Under the pieces are notes generated by a model. It worked only from the letters and a program-made list of their open reading frames with translations, was not told the DNA's origin and did no database searches. From positions 11,222,001-11,286,000 of the forward strand of contig NC_088316.1 of the NCBI RefSeq assembly GCF_910592395.1: a stretch of 64,000 bases of DNA, in the 5' to 3' direction. This DNA is from Lineus longissimus. Taxonomy: Eukaryota; Nemertea; Pilidiophora; Heteronemertea; Lineidae. Position 1 is the first letter of the stretch. Each line of letters starts with the position of its first letter. Positions 55,253 to 64,000 of the stretch are shown in pieces. A program made the translations under genes and the position numbers.

Positions 55253-58200
55253 ATGGCCCAAGGCAAGAAAGGCACCGCTAAGAGTCCCAAGAAACTTAGA
55301 GCACACAATAAAATGCGACGGCAAGGAACTCGGATATCGACACCATCGGCATTTGCCAGTCCCACCCCATCAACTTCAGTGCCAAATTCTTCAACACCAA
55401 CTACGATTACGAACCCGTTGCTTTCTAAATACTTCCAGAACTATGGCAAATTACAAAAACAACATTCTGCCAATCAGTGTCACCATTTTGGAACACTAGT
55501 GCCAGACAATAAGTCCCATACCACCAAAAAACGTATTCAGGAAAGAACGGCTACCCTAGCATGTCAACCCCCAGAAATTCCAGGACCACCAGCAGTACCT
55601 TTGAATGAACTACCTTGTAAAAAGCAACGCACCCATGTTCCAGAAGCAACACTTGCACAAGGAAATGAACCCCCTGCTAAAAGAATACGTACTCAATCTA
55701 CAGTTGCAGCAGAGGCACCAACAGTTCAAACGCCTCCTAAAAGGAAACAAACAGAGGTCCCTAAGGCAGATGTATCACCTGCAATAGAACCTCCTGTTAA
55801 AAGGAAACGAAACCTTGTAGCAGAAGCAGCATCCAAAAGACTAATCTATGCAAAACATGCTGCACATGCTATTCATAAGCGCCAAACATCATTGGCCAAC
55901 TACCACAAAAAGAAACCAGTACAGACTCCAGAAAAAAACATTAATGACAATACAGACATTGTGAATGCCATAGACAATTTTAGGACTAATTGTACAAATG
56001 GCCCAGTACATGTGTGCGTATCCTGCAATCGTTTGCTATTTCGCAAACAGGTGTTGTCATATATACCCGCCAAGTATAATTCAATGCAAGCCACAATTGC
56101 CTCATGGGGCACAGACAATACTTGGATTTGTTTCTGTTGCAATAGCCATCTAAGAAAAGGTAACATCCCACCCCAGTGTTCACTCAACAACTTAGCTTTG
56201 CCCCCAATTCCACCTGAACTACAAACCCTCAATTCTCTAGAAAGGCACCTCATTGCTAAGATTATCCCTTTCATGAAAGTGTTGAGCCTTCCTTCTGGAG
56301 GACAAAAAGGTGTTCATGGCCCTGTTGTCTGTGTGCCAAGTGATGTTGACACAACAGCACAGCTATTGCCACGCCTCCCCACAGATGACCACCTCGTCAA
56401 ACTGAAACTGAAAAGAAAACTGCAGTATAAGGGCCATCACATTTACCAATATGCCTGTCCAGACAAAATGACCACCGCCTTAACCTATCTAAAAGAACAC
56501 AACACTCACTATGCCGACGTCACCATCTCGCCAGCACAACAGGCCCCTACACTCGCAGCCCAAAGTCCACCACCGAATCCACCTGTTGAAAACGACGAAC
56601 AAGGTAGCACCCTTCCTACAGCAGCTAACCACAACTCCAATGATCCAACCCCAAGTGAAAATGGTCATAACAACCCCACCGATACAGACGTCATCAGAAC
56701 AAACAATGACACATCCAAACCACTCGATGAAATAAACAGCCAAGATGAACACACAAATGAACTCTTCCAAACCTCATTGCAACCAACCGATATAGCACAA
56801 CACTACCTTGACACCACTGACCCCGGTGTTTACTGCCTTGCACCAGGAGAGGGTAGAACACCCATAGGTATATTCACCTGGCCAAACTGTGAGCAACAAT
56901 CTTTTCCTCTTCAGTTCCCTACTGGACAATTTGGATTCAATATACAGCGCGATACCAAACTCTCTCTCTCCAGATATTACAATAGCCGCTTGTTTAGTGT
57001 CGACAACCGTTTTGCATCTGATCAAAACTATATTTTCTTTGCCCAGTATACTAGTGAAATTAACAATATTCAATCTAACATCTCCATTGCAATGCGCAAA
57101 GGAACTAGGAAAACAACAGATGGTCATACAATAACATCTGCAGATCTAGTCGACAAAGCCTCTTTAAAGCAACTTCTCAAACAGGCCGACGCTTATCGCT
57201 TCCTACAACCAGTTCGTGGTACACCACCTTATTGGGAAAAAACCATGAAAGACCTAATAGCCATGATTCAACAATTAGGCATCCCTACATGGTTTTGCAG
57301 CTTCTCTGCAGCAGATCGTCGTTGGCCGGAAATTACCCAAGTCATTCTTAAGCAACAAGGAAAACCAATCCCTGATAATATAACGTGGAAACACCACCAA
57401 GATATCATTGCAAGCAACCCAGTGACTGCAGCTCGCATGTTCGAACACAGGGTTGTCTCATTCATTTCCAACGTCATTCAAAGCCCAGCAGAACCCATTG
57501 GTCACGTAAAGAACTACTTTTACAGAACAGAGTTCCAACAAAGAGGCTGGCCACATATACATAGCTTATTTTGGATAGAGGATGCCCCAATCTTTGACCA
57601 CCATACTGACTTAGAAGTCACAACCTTTATTGACAAATACATCACCTGCCAAATACCAGATGCATCCCTTGATGAGGAACTGTTCAATATCGCAAGCAAA
57701 GTCCAAAAGCATAGCCCAAGCCACACCGACACTTGTCGAAAAGGGAACCGCAGATGTCGCTTCAATTACCCACGTCCACCAAGCACCATTACCTTCATAG
57801 CACGCCCTAGACCTTCTGATGATATCACTGACCAACAGAAACAGGAGGCCAAAGACAATATTTTGAAGGTTCGTGCTGCAATTGAAGCAAATCAGCCTGA
57901 CAAAAACCCCTTTGAAGAAGCCAACATAACAGAAACTGACTTTCGAGAAAGCCTGGATATTGTATCGAAGAGAAACACAACATTCCTGAAGAGGACTAAT
58001 GAAGATTGCTGGGTAAATCCCTACAACCAGCACTTATTACGTGCCTGGAATGCAAATATGGACATACAATATGTACTTGATGCCTACAGTTGTGTTATGT
58101 ACATTGTTTCGTATATCAGCAAAGCCGAGAGGGAATTGGGGCATCTTCTAAAAGAAGCAGAGAAAGAATGTAAGCAGAATAACCTAGAAGTAGCTCAAGA

Positions 58201-61200
58201 AATGAAACGTCTAGGTAATGTCTACCTCAACCACCGTGAGATCAGCATTTTAGAAGCCGTATATCGCGTCTGCGGTATGCCATTGAAAGCATGCACCACA
58301 GAAGTCACCTTCATACCAACTGATAAAGACAACATGCGCATCACGCTGCCACTCCATGTCATCGAACACAACAATACGAACAACGATACTGGTGTTTGGA
58401 CCAAGAACATAGTCGATAGGTACGCTGCCCGCCCAACACAAGCACCATTCTCCACAATGAGCCTAGCAGACTTTGCTGCCCATTATCGCACCGTCAACAA
58501 GCCTGACAAGAATGCCACAGATGACATGCCCGACAATGAATTGGACAACAACAACAACAACAACTTACCAAAATACAAGTTACAAGGCAACCTCGGCTAC
58601 ATCCAGAAAAGAAAAAGTAAAGCAGTCATTCGTTTCCCAAAATTCAATGCTGAAAAGGACCCTGAAAGATATTATGAAAACCTTCTCCGTCTATATCTAC
58701 CACACCGAGAGGACAAAGACCTGAAACCAAACCCCTATGAAACACATGAGGAACACTTCAACCTAGGACAATATCAGGGTGAACAGGTCAAAACTGTCAT
58801 TAAAAACCAGCAAGCAATATATCAACCCAACAAAGCCACCATTGATGCTGCCCTGGAGATGCTAGCAGAAAACCAAGACCAAGAAGATGCCTGGGCAGAA
58901 TTAGCCCCAGATGCTGAACAACAAAGAAAACAAGATGAAGCTGAAAAAGAACCACTAGATGACACGTCAGATCTAGAAGATGTACTTGAATTGGAACAGC
59001 CAATAGGCCTACACAATTCTAGTCACACGCCAACCCCACAAGTACATGCCAGTACAACCATACCTACTGTCAACGAACATCCCCAACCAAAGCATCATAT
59101 CAAAGAAATGATCAACAACCTCAACCAGAAACAGAGAGATCTCTTCGACTACATCAGCTGGTGGTGTCACCAAAGAGCCCAAGACCCAGAATATCCGCCA
59201 TTCCACATATTCCTCTCAGGAGGAGCAGGAACAGGAAAATCGCACCTTATTCACTGCATTACCCATGAGGCAGACAAAAGACTAAAAAACAAAGTATCAC
59301 CTACTGAATCACCTGCAGATATCAAAGTTCTGGTTTTGGCTAGTACAGGCCCAGCAGCCAAAAACATTGGCGGACAAACAGTACACGGTGCCCTCAATGT
59401 ACCAAAAGCAATCAGATTACCTTACAAGGACCTTACCCAAACAACCATAAACACTCTGAGATCAAGATTGGCCAATATTGAACTAGTCATTATTGATGAA
59501 ATTTCCATGGTGAATCAGACTTTATTCACATATATACATGGCCGCTTGCAACAAATCAAAAAAACATCTTCACGCCAAGAACACTTCGGTAACATCGCAG
59601 TCCTTGCTGTAGGTGACTTCCATCAGCTGCCACCCATCATCAGACCAGCCTTATTCACAGACTTGCAAGGTCCAAAGAACTTGATGAGACACTTCTCTCT
59701 TTGGGAACTGCAGGAGATCATGAGGCAAAAAGACGACCAACCCTTTGCTGAAATGCTAAATCGCATGAGAGTCAAGGTCAAAGATAAACCTATGGAAGAA
59801 AGAGACCACAAAATGTTACTGTCTGCCATGAACAAACCCATCCCAAAAGACACACTGCATATATTCCCCACTAGGAGAGAAGTCCATGCTCACAACCACA
59901 ACCTACTTTTCTCCAACTGTTCTAACATTCAACACATACCAGCCTTAGACATCTACAAATCAACAAAAACAACAACAACAATTAAAAAACCCAAGAAAGT
60001 AGAACCACAGAACCAAGTAATTCCCCAACAGTCTGATGACTTATACCTAGCTGTAAATGCAAAAGTCATGCTAATACAGAACCTCGATGTCCAAGACGGA
60101 TTAGTCAATGGTGCTCAAGGATTCGTAGCAGCCATACCACCACCAGATCCCACAACAAACCTTCCACCCTACATATGTGTGACCTTCAAAGATAACAACA
60201 CCGGTCTAGCCACTATGAAGAAACAAAGAACTAACCACAACATTCCACCAAACACAGTCATGATAAAAAGGCAACCACAAATGGAACAGCCAAATGCAAA
60301 ACGTTTCATACGTCACCAATTCCCACTACAACTAGCATGGGCATGTACAGCACATAAAGTACAGGGTATCAGCACAAGTCATGCAGCCATCTCACTCCAA
60401 AGAACATTCTCTGCAGGACAGGCATATGTTGCACTAAGTCGGGTCACATCATTAAAAGGTCTACATCTGCTTGACGATGCACTCAGCAAGATATACTGCA
60501 ACCAAGCTGTAACCGAAGCAATGATCAACATGCCCATAGCAGATCTGACACCATCACAACCTATCACAAACATTCCAGCAACAGAGTACTTCATCATCGC
60601 ACATCAAAACATTGAAGGACTACAACAGCACAAATCAGCAATGGCAAAAAACAGTCAAATCAAACAAGCCAACATCATATGTCTTACTGAAACATGGTTA
60701 CAACACACTGATATAACAAATTCAAGTGTGCAACTACCAAACTATACATTCAGTCATAACCCACGCAACAAATGCTATAGCACAGACGAACCCAACAGTT
60801 CAGCTACATCATTCATCAACAAATCGAAAGGGGGCGTTGGTCTATACATCAAAACAGACCAGCAACATGCCATAATAACGTACAACGACCTCAACATTGA
60901 GCATATAGTACTACGAAGCCAAACACCAACATTGACAATCGTCAACATCTACAGACCCCCAACTTACAACATCACAGACTTCCTGCCACACTTCCTAAAA
61001 CTTCTCCAAACCACAATTGCTGGAAGTGAAACAAATGAACCAATCATTATAGTTGGGGACTTCAACCTAGACTTGAACAAACAACCACAAAACCGAATAA
61101 CAGATATGCTTGCAGACTACGGCTTTACCCAAATGATACAACAAACAACCACCAAAGGCCACACCCTCCTAGACCATATCTACCAACGCTCCACACCATA

Positions 61201-61294
61201 CAACACAATATTCGGAGTATGCCACACCCACTACAGTTACCACAATATCACTTATGCTGCCATCCCCAACCCAAAGGCACCCCCCTTAGAATAG
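55253..61294 (+). CDS. Helentron Rep/helicase/endonuclease, intact 2,013-aa protein
   Basis: ATG at 55253 (GCATGGCC) is the first good start; a longer frame from 55199 would need GTG. Approximate domains are: basic low-complexity N-terminus; Cys-rich region (VCVSCNRLLF, WICFCCNSHL) at 250-300; Helitron-like Rep with GWPHIHSLFW (HUH) near 765 and YIVSYISKAE (catalytic Tyr region) near 948; PIF1-type superfamily 1 helicase with GGAGTGKSHL near 1322, VIIDEISM near 1412, VGDFHQLPP near 1453, ACTAHKVQG and GQAYVALSR near 1700-1720; C-terminal AP-endonuclease-like domain (HQNIEGLQQ, VGDFNLDL, LLDHIYQ, YSYHNI) at 1780-2010. The C-terminal endonuclease distinguishes Helentrons from plain Helitrons. 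The function is rolling-circle-type transposition. All key motifs are intact. Confidence 0.93.
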   Translation: MAQGKKGTAKSPKKLRAHNKMRRQGTRISTPSAFASPTPSTSVPNSSTPTTITNPLLSKYFQNYGKLQKQHSANQCHHFGTLVPDNKSHTTKKRIQERTATLACQPPEIPGPPAVPLNELPCKKQRTHVPEATLAQGNEPPAKRIRTQSTVAAEAPTVQTPPKRKQTEVPKADVSPAIEPPVKRKRNLVAEAASKRLIYAKHAAHAIHKRQTSLANYHKKKPVQTPEKNINDNTDIVNAIDNFRTNCTNGPVHVCVSCNRLLFRKQVLSYIPAKYNSMQATIASWGTDNTWICFCCNSHLRKGNIPPQCSLNNLALPPIPPELQTLNSLERHLIAKIIPFMKVLSLPSGGQKGVHGPVVCVPSDVDTTAQLLPRLPTDDHLVKLKLKRKLQYKGHHIYQYACPDKMTTALTYLKEHNTHYADVTISPAQQAPTLAAQSPPPNPPVENDEQGSTLPTAANHNSNDPTPSENGHNNPTDTDVIRTNNDTSKPLDEINSQDEHTNELFQTSLQPTDIAQHYLDTTDPGVYCLAPGEGRTPIGIFTWPNCEQQSFPLQFPTGQFGFNIQRDTKLSLSRYYNSRLFSVDNRFASDQNYIFFAQYTSEINNIQSNISIAMRKGTRKTTDGHTITSADLVDKASLKQLLKQADAYRFLQPVRGTPPYWEKTMKDLIAMIQQLGIPTWFCSFSAADRRWPEITQVILKQQGKPIPDNITWKHHQDIIASNPVTAARMFEHRVVSFISNVIQSPAEPIGHVKNYFYRTEFQQRGWPHIHSLFWIEDAPIFDHHTDLEVTTFIDKYITCQIPDASLDEELFNIASKVQKHSPSHTDTCRKGNRRCRFNYPRPPSTITFIARPRPSDDITDQQKQEAKDNILKVRAAIEANQPDKNPFEEANITETDFRESLDIVSKRNTTFLKRTNEDCWVNPYNQHLLRAWNANMDIQYVLDAYSCVMYIVSYISKAERELGHLLKEAEKECKQNNLEVAQEMKRLGNVYLNHREISILEAVYRVCGMPLKACTTEVTFIPTDKDNMRITLPLHVIEHNNTNNDTGVWTKNIVDRYAARPTQAPFSTMSLADFAAHYRTVNKPDKNATDDMPDNELDNNNNNNLPKYKLQGNLGYIQKRKSKAVIRFPKFNAEKDPERYYENLLRLYLPHREDKDLKPNPYETHEEHFNLGQYQGEQVKTVIKNQQAIYQPNKATIDAALEMLAENQDQEDAWAELAPDAEQQRKQDEAEKEPLDDTSDLEDVLELEQPIGLHNSSHTPTPQVHASTTIPTVNEHPQPKHHIKEMINNLNQKQRDLFDYISWWCHQRAQDPEYPPFHIFLSGGAGTGKSHLIHCITHEADKRLKNKVSPTESPADIKVLVLASTGPAAKNIGGQTVHGALNVPKAIRLPYKDLTQTTINTLRSRLANIELVIIDEISMVNQTLFTYIHGRLQQIKKTSSRQEHFGNIAVLAVGDFHQLPPIIRPALFTDLQGPKNLMRHFSLWELQEIMRQKDDQPFAEMLNRMRVKVKDKPMEERDHKMLLSAMNKPIPKDTLHIFPTRREVHAHNHNLLFSNCSNIQHIPALDIYKSTKTTTTIKKPKKVEPQNQVIPQQSDDLYLAVNAKVMLIQNLDVQDGLVNGAQGFVAAIPPPDPTTNLPPYICVTFKDNNTGLATMKKQRTNHNIPPNTVMIKRQPQMEQPNAKRFIRHQFPLQLAWACTAHKVQGISTSHAAISLQRTFSAGQAYVALSRVTSLKGLHLLDDALSKIYCNQAVTEAMINMPIADLTPSQPITNIPATEYFIIAHQNIEGLQQHKSAMAKNSQIKQANIICLTETWLQHTDITNSSVQLPNYTFSHNPRNKCYSTDEPNSSATSFINKSKGGVGLYIKTDQQHAIITYNDLNIEHIVLRSQTPTLTIVNIYRPPTYNITDFLPHFLKLLQTTIAGSETNEPIIIVGDFNLDLNKQPQNRITDMLADYGFTQMIQQTTTKGHTLLDHIYQRSTPYNTIFGVCHTHYSYHNITYAAIPNPKAPPLE

Positions 61295-61320
61295 CGCCAA
61301 ACACGATCATGACATAATTA

Positions 61321-61805
61321 TGGCGCTCCAATGCGGTCATAACTCCTTACATATCGTTCAACGATAATTCCTACCGTTAAAGTATAATGTAACGACCCTT
61401 AAAGTATAATAAGATACCGTTACGATCGAATTCAAAACGCTACACGTCTCTTAGGACGTCAAATATTATTTAACGCCCGGAGTTCAGCGCTAACGAGGAT
61501 TAGTGAGTCCACAAACAAACCGTCTCGAAAAGCATGAATTGAAACGAGTGCCCCGATTGGCTGCAGCAAGGCAATGCGGTAATAAGTCCTTATCCTTCAA
61601 CGCTATCTTGGTGAGTCACCAAACAAGTTAATTAACGATGTTCGAGCGATAGCGTCGAATTTATACGAATTAGACTGATGGTGTAACGCGTGGAAATCCT
61701 ATTTAACTGTATTACATTAACCTTGAATGATAAATACATAGCCATGAACGATAAATAGATAACGGTGAACGATATGTAAGGAGTTATGACCTCATTGGAG
61801 CGCCA
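61321..61805. mobile_element. TA-flanked MITE behind the Helentron ORF (485 bp)
   Basis: The inverted ends start TGGCGCTCCAATG and continue through GTCATAACTCCTTACATATC, ending CATTGGAGCGCCA. TA flanks both sides (61319-61320 and 61806-61807), as for Tc1/mariner-mobilised elements. It lies in the presumed 3' UTR of the Helentron gene. No ORF. Confidence 0.8.
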
Positions 61806-62139
61806 TACATAATAAGACCTTTTTACTCTGGGCCATTTCAAATCAGTCCGAAGGTTTCTTGGTGAGAATGCATCATGTAATTGTTTATTCACTTGTCGAG
61901 ATATCACTTGCATGCACAATTCCCGTTAATACCCCCTTGGAAACCAGAATACGACTTCCAAATAACCCCAGCTTCCGGGTCTAGACACTTCTTCACTACA
62001 TGCGGTTTCACGTTTAGTCTGCATTCCAGGGTGAAGAAAGAGGCCTATTATGCAAACCCATCCAAACCACTCAAGATAAAAACTTGCAAGACTACCAAAC
62101 ACTTGTATATAATGTTATCATTATGTTAGTACAGATATC

Positions 62140-62165
62140 AATAAAAAACATTTTGAACAAATAAA
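62140..62165 (+). terminator. Polyadenylation signals downstream of the Helentron ORF
   Basis: AATAAA occurs at 62140-62145 and 62160-62165, followed by C- and T-rich sequence. Without the MITE they would be about 360 bp behind the stop codon, a normal 3' UTR length. Confidence 0.45.
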
Positions 62166-62867
62166 GCCTCCCCCTTTCATTCATGCCCACCCCCATACAC
62201 TTAACACACCCCGCCAAACAGTCCAACCCCTTCCATGGCTACGATAAACCGAAAATATTCGCTGATGCTTATTTTCGCCGATTCAAGGAAATTCCGTTAA
62301 TAATACATGTGGATATCTTGGCTTTTCGCAATTCCACATGTAACAAGCCCCACTTAACCCCATTAACAATTTACAATTCACACTTGTCATTTCGCAAATT
62401 ATTTGCACCCGCTAAAGTAGCAAAATATAACAGCCAGCTAAATGTCCCACGTTTAAATTATCGCTACCACAAACACAACAAAACCTTTCACCACAGCAGC
62501 CTTACGCCGTGGCGGAGACTTCAGAGTATGCCTGCAGACTCAACTGACAATTCTAGTTTCTATTGCCGTTGCAGTAGTGGGGTGTGTGATGACGTCAAGG
62601 AGTTGTGTGGTGACGTCAAAGAGTGGAGTCCTTGTCTTCATGCAGCGTAGGTGGAACTAATAACATGCACATGGACACAAGGTACATAATTATCACAGTG
62701 TATTTTGTGAGGTGGGGCCTGGTGCTTTACAATGGTCAAATGAACCGACTGTTGTCTGGACATTGATGAAGTGGATGCAGCCAAATGTTTGGGACGGTCT
62801 TTTTTGTATGTGAAGAAAAGAAGATAAAGAGTTGGTTAACAAAATGAACTTTATTGGTGTGACAGAT

Positions 62868-62940
62868 ATTTGATGCCTTTCGGCAGATATTTGAAGCGCC
62901 TTGCGGCAGATATTTGTTGCCTTGCGGCAGATATTTGATA
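62868..62940. repeat. ~22-bp minisatellite
   Basis: Four copies of CAGATATTTG followed by about 11 bp with GCCTTGCGG. Confidence 0.75.
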
Positions 62941-64000
62941 ACGCTCTCCGGGAATGGAAAGCAGTAAAACGAGTAAGCACACCTTACTCTGAATGTGGGA
63001 ACAGCAAGTGCTTCCCTGGACTTGAAATGTGCCAACGACTCCTCTTGCAATAACCAACAACAGTAAATCTGTAAAAAAAGAGAAGAGAAATTAACACTGA
63101 CTGAATAAAAAAGGGTGATATAGACGGGGAAATGTACACCACCGGATACAGTCTGTGCTTGACCAGGCATCGGTCAGATGATATCCTGAACAAGGCATCT
63201 ATGGAAGCAAATCCAGAAAGAGACTTAACCTTTGAAGGGCACACTTATTACTCAGTGAAAAGTCAGTCCTGTGGGCTGTTTTCCAATTCAAAATAAAAGT
63301 GTAACCTCTTTAAATTAGTCTCACAGACTGAACCATAACACTCAACAGCCAACCGTGCCCACATGATGTGAGCCGAGAGCTGGGCTTAAAGATGAGCGAG
63401 TGGTGTACTACATTTTGAAAATTGTCTATCGTCTACGACATGTGACAGAACAGGATCTAGTGGACTTAATGATGAGGTACTATCAAATAAGGTGTCCATC
63501 AATTGAATCATGAGGGCCTGTTGAGTTATCCTCTTAGTCTTAGGCTATCGTTTTTGTCTTTTTTTACAGCCAACAGTACAACCATGCACAGCACAGTGTA
63601 CAGACAGTACAGGATTGCAAACCAAAAACATGAGCATTGCTGCCTAACGAAACTGCAGTGGAATTCATACTACGATGTCATAATGTGACTTTCAAAATAA
63701 TTTTTTTCACGGCCAATGACCAGACAGGGAGAAAACAAACGTAAATGGCGAGATTTGTTGCAAAATTGCCAACCACAACAACTCAGGGACCGTAGCCAAA
63801 ATGGCCGACGGCGAATTCTCCGGTCGCTCGCGCAGTCCATAAACAAGCATCAATTTTACCAACTTTGGGTGCAAGCTTGGTCATCAAAGTTACAGAACTG
63901 TTAGAAATACATCTAAACAACATAAATATACAGTTAAAAGTGCATAAAAATCCCGTTTCAACCTCCGGGCGCTACCTTTTTTTCTCCGCCAGACTTCGGG
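62941..64000. other. No recognised gene
   Basis: Several short overlapping frames on both strands, none with family resemblance or clear splice structure. No element end matching families A or B was found, so the right border of the Helentron is not identified. Confidence 0.4.

Noticed and set aside
56489-57127. Minus-strand ORFs opposite the Helentron
   Set aside because: Antisense shadows of a long conserved coding frame.
62183-62650. 155-codon plus-strand ORF
   Set aside because: No recognisable domain, no splice or start context of note; lies behind polyadenylation signals and reads like chance.

Overview
The window is eukaryotic and almost entirely repetitive. It has spliced exons with GT-AG borders, AATAAA signals, TATA boxes, large introns, and at least five classes of transposable element nested in one another. 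The mix (PIF/Harbinger elements with a separate DNA-binding ORF, an intact Helentron, Gypsy fragments, a Crypton-like recombinase exon, and short interspersed families whose ends read GGCC-N2-GGCC and GAGCTAA) suggests a marine invertebrate such as a mollusc, another lophotrochozoan or an invertebrate deuterostome. I cannot fix the phylum from sequence alone. No gene here can be called an ordinary conserved host gene with confidence.

Layout. 61-10389: two PIF/Harbinger copies of one family (H1, H2) lie head to tail and share a single ATT duplication. H1 is decayed and carries two later insertions (family A copy A1 in its left terminal repeat, a 2.9 kb family B element in ORF1). H2 has an intact transposase. 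10829-21504: exons of a large unrecognised gene family with a SANT-like start, broken by TGA codons, by a 2.5 kb TIR transposon (17305-19850, 7-bp duplication) and finally by a Gypsy fragment. 21505-24675: decayed Gypsy element (Gag, protease, RT, RNase H, integrase). 24676-25069: a tiny LTR-type element with two 124-bp LTRs, a tRNA-Lys-type primer binding site and a tRNA-like sequence inside each LTR. 25100-28560: minisatellites, fragments of another retroelement, a TATA promoter with short exons, and a dimeric 293-bp satellite. 29072-35077 (minus): a trihelix/Myb-type gene whose last exon is split by a complete 4,096-bp Harbinger element (H3). H3 encodes a Myb/SANT-like protein and a transposase and contains a 206-bp TIR element with its own 51-codon HTH ORF. 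35551-38821: a broken P2X7-cytoplasmic-domain-like gene and two exons of an acidic-repeat protein. 38839-47284: family A copies, an endonuclease fragment flanked by inverted 81-bp units, an LTR-like sequence, a hAT-like element, a transposase-like fragment and a Crypton-like exon. 49496-52184: a convincing five-exon gene for a 227-aa coiled-coil protein. 55253-61294: an intact 2,013-aa Helentron Rep/helicase/endonuclease, with family A copy A4 just upstream. 61321-64000: a TA-flanked MITE, polyadenylation signals and unassigned DNA.

The strongest results come from reading one element through another. Three insertions (family B in H1 ORF1, the 2.5 kb element in the large gene, H3 in the trihelix gene) interrupt recognisable reading frames so cleanly that their ends and target sites can be read to the base.
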